Shown here in pieces: positions 62,840 to 64,000 of a stretch of DNA of 64,000 nucleotides. Position 1 is the first letter of the stretch; each line of letters begins with the position of its first letter. The DNA lies in the NCBI RefSeq assembly GCF_009208735.1, contig NZ_WFLJ01000020.1:1-64000 (forward strand), given 5' to 3'. Position numbers and translations under genes: made by a program. Source of the DNA: Janthinobacterium rivuli. Its GTDB lineage: Bacteria > Pseudomonadota > Gammaproteobacteria > Burkholderiales > Burkholderiaceae_D. The notes under the pieces were generated by a model that saw only the letters and a program-made list of their open reading frames with translations, was not told where the DNA came from and did no database searches.

Positions 62840-64000
62840 GCTTGCTCCTTGCGCTGCAGTTCCGGCGCTGGCGGCGCTTCGCCGCAGTCGCCCTCCGCCT
62901 TGCCGGCCACATACCGGCATTCATTCTTCAGGCTGCCATCCTCGCGCCAGCTGCGGCTCCAGCCATCGCGCCGGTCGTTCACGTACTCGATCGATTGCTC
63001 GGGCTTGCCGCTGGCGTACCACGAACGCGACGTGCCTTGCTCGCGCAGCTGCTTGTCCCAGTTGCGCTCCAGCACCAGCACGCCCTGCGGGCTGTAGCGC
63101 TGGAGCTTGAGCAAGGCGCCTTTATCGCCATACTGCTGGCGGCTTTGCACCTTTCCGTCCGGATAGAATTCCATTGCCACGCCCGTGGGCAGGTCGTCGA
63201 CCTGCGTCATCCTGGCGCGCACGGCGCCATCCGGGTAGTAATTCGTGCTCACACCATTGTATTTGCCGTGCTGCATTTCCGAACGGCTGGAGACTTTTCC
63301 ATCCGGGAAGTACGTGAGCATCTCGCCTTCCATCTTGCCACCGCGCAGCACATAGCTGCTACTCGGCTTGCCATTTTCGTCGAAGGTCTGCACGGGCCCG
63401 TCCACCCGCTTGCCCTCGCGGTACACGCTGGCCTCGCGCAGCTTGCCCGTGGCGTGAAATTGCTGGTGCGTGCCTACCGGCAAGCCGTGGTGCCAGTCGC
63501 CGCGCAACTCAAGGGTGTCGTCGGGAAAATACTTGTTGCCAATGCCGTGCTGCCGTCCCTGCCCGTCCTGCGCCACCTGTTTCTCGATCTTGCCATTCGG
63601 GTAATATGTGACATAGCCGCCCACCAGTTCACCGGAGGCATAATCGGCCCTGTTGACCTGGCCGGACAGGCGCAGCTTGTGCCCCGCCACGCTGTAAATG
63701 TCCACCTTCCACGTGCCCGGCTGCTTGCCTTTCGGCAAGGGCAACAGCAGCACGTTGGCTGCGTTTTCCTGCTCGATGGGGAAGAAGTGTTCGTGCAGGT
63801 ACAGTCTCGCGCGACCATCGGTGCAGGCGGCCGGCGTGCAGGCGGCGATCTGGCGCACGATGGGCACGCTCGCATCGTCCGGACATTTTTTCAGGGTGAC
63901 GAGCATGGGCGTCCTGGCGCGCATGCGTTCAGCAAGCTGAACTTTCAGCGCCTCGTAGGGCGCTTCATCCAGGTTGACGGAACGGGCATCCATGCGTATC
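62824..64000 (-). CDS. MORN/YwqK-type repeat protein (copy 2), 5' end outside window
   Basis: The frame is open to the window end; an internal Met at 63993 corresponds to RMDALSV in copy 1, so the true start lies upstream of base 64000. The visible 391 residues contain the same Cys-bearing domain (KKCPDDASVPIV, IAACTPAACTDGRARLYLHEHFF) and the same repeats (YYPNGKIEKQVAQDGQGRQHG, YFPDGKVSSRSEMQHGKYNG, YYPDGAVRARMTQVDDLPTG). It is a tandem paralogue of the downstream gene, with a 16-bp overlap, and is probably exported like it. Confidence 0.8.
   Translation of the reverse strand, partial: IRMDARSVNLDEAPYEALKVQLAERMRARTPMLVTLKKCPDDASVPIVRQIAACTPAACTDGRARLYLHEHFFPIEQENAANVLLLPLPKGKQPGTWKVDIYSVAGHKLRLSGQVNRADYASGELVGGYVTYYPNGKIEKQVAQDGQGRQHGIGNKYFPDDTLELRGDWHHGLPVGTHQQFHATGKLREASVYREGKRVDGPVQTFDENGKPSSSYVLRGGKMEGEMLTYFPDGKVSSRSEMQHGKYNGVSTNYYPDGAVRARMTQVDDLPTGVAMEFYPDGKVQSRQQYGDKGALLKLQRYSPQGVLVLERNWDKQLREQGTSRSWYASGKPEQSIEYVNDRRDGWSRSWREDGSLKNECRYVAGKAEGDCGEAPPAPELQRKEQAWRAL

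Overview
The window is GC-rich, densely packed bacterial chromosome. Gene content points to a betaproteobacterium, most likely Oxalobacteraceae (Janthinobacterium/Massilia/Duganella type). The evidence is an exosortase A (XrtA)/PEP-CTERM exopolysaccharide locus with its PrsK/PrsR regulators, plus lpxO, purT, nadB and an ISC-type ferredoxin. The taxonomic call is inference; no rRNA is present.

1-7.4 kb (+): the end of the EpsI-type exosortase-associated domain (cut by the window edge), then a tightly overlapping operon: XrtA glycosyltransferase, asparagine-synthase-like amidotransferase, second glycosyltransferase, and an 811-aa glycosyltransferase/CapK-like adenylase fusion. 7.4-11.7 kb: an AT-richer patch of small orphan genes, then MepB-like, TfoX-like and D-2-hydroxyacid dehydrogenase genes. 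11.8-20.5 kb (-): a polysaccharide operon with a GT2-GT4 fusion, Wzx-type flippase, GT4, an AlgI-like MBOAT O-acyltransferase and two tandem SGNH-like proteins. 20.6-22.8 kb (+): O-glycosylation ligase (Wzy-like) and polysaccharide deacetylase. 22.7-32.4 kb: two divergent operons around a perfect FNR-type box. Leftward are acyl-CoA ligase, PLP decarboxylase and a second amidotransferase; rightward are an acetyltransferase-like protein, ACP, two XrtA hydrolases, a glycosyltransferase and a TPR protein.

32.4-48.4 kb: mostly ordinary genes (purT, VOC, LysR/MFS pair, chemoreceptor, thioesterase, lpxO, carbonic anhydrase, ferredoxin, M13 peptidase, small lipoprotein and membrane proteins, a 24-aa peptide, hemerythrin). 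48.4-53.2 kb (-): the regulatory and initiating arm of the EPS locus (TIGR03013 initiating transferase, PrsK, PrsR). 53.4-55.0 kb: nadB.

55-61.3 kb is the accessory region. An ankyrin-repeat gene is split by a 4,511-bp insertion (56465-60975) whose outer ends are IS66-type inverted repeats, flanked by an 8-bp near-duplication (7 of 8 bases). Removing the insert and one target copy restores a 161-aa reading frame exactly. The insert carries a tnpC-less IS66 unit, an IS3 scrap, a type VI secretion effector cassette (PAAR, DUF4123 adaptor with an in-frame amber codon, small protein, Tox-REase-5 nuclease, Imm52-like immunity protein) and an inverted fragment of a second IS66 tnpA. It looks like an IS66-bounded carrier of an orphan T6SS toxin/immunity module. 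61.5-64 kb (-): two tandem MORN/YwqK-type repeat proteins, one cut by the window end.
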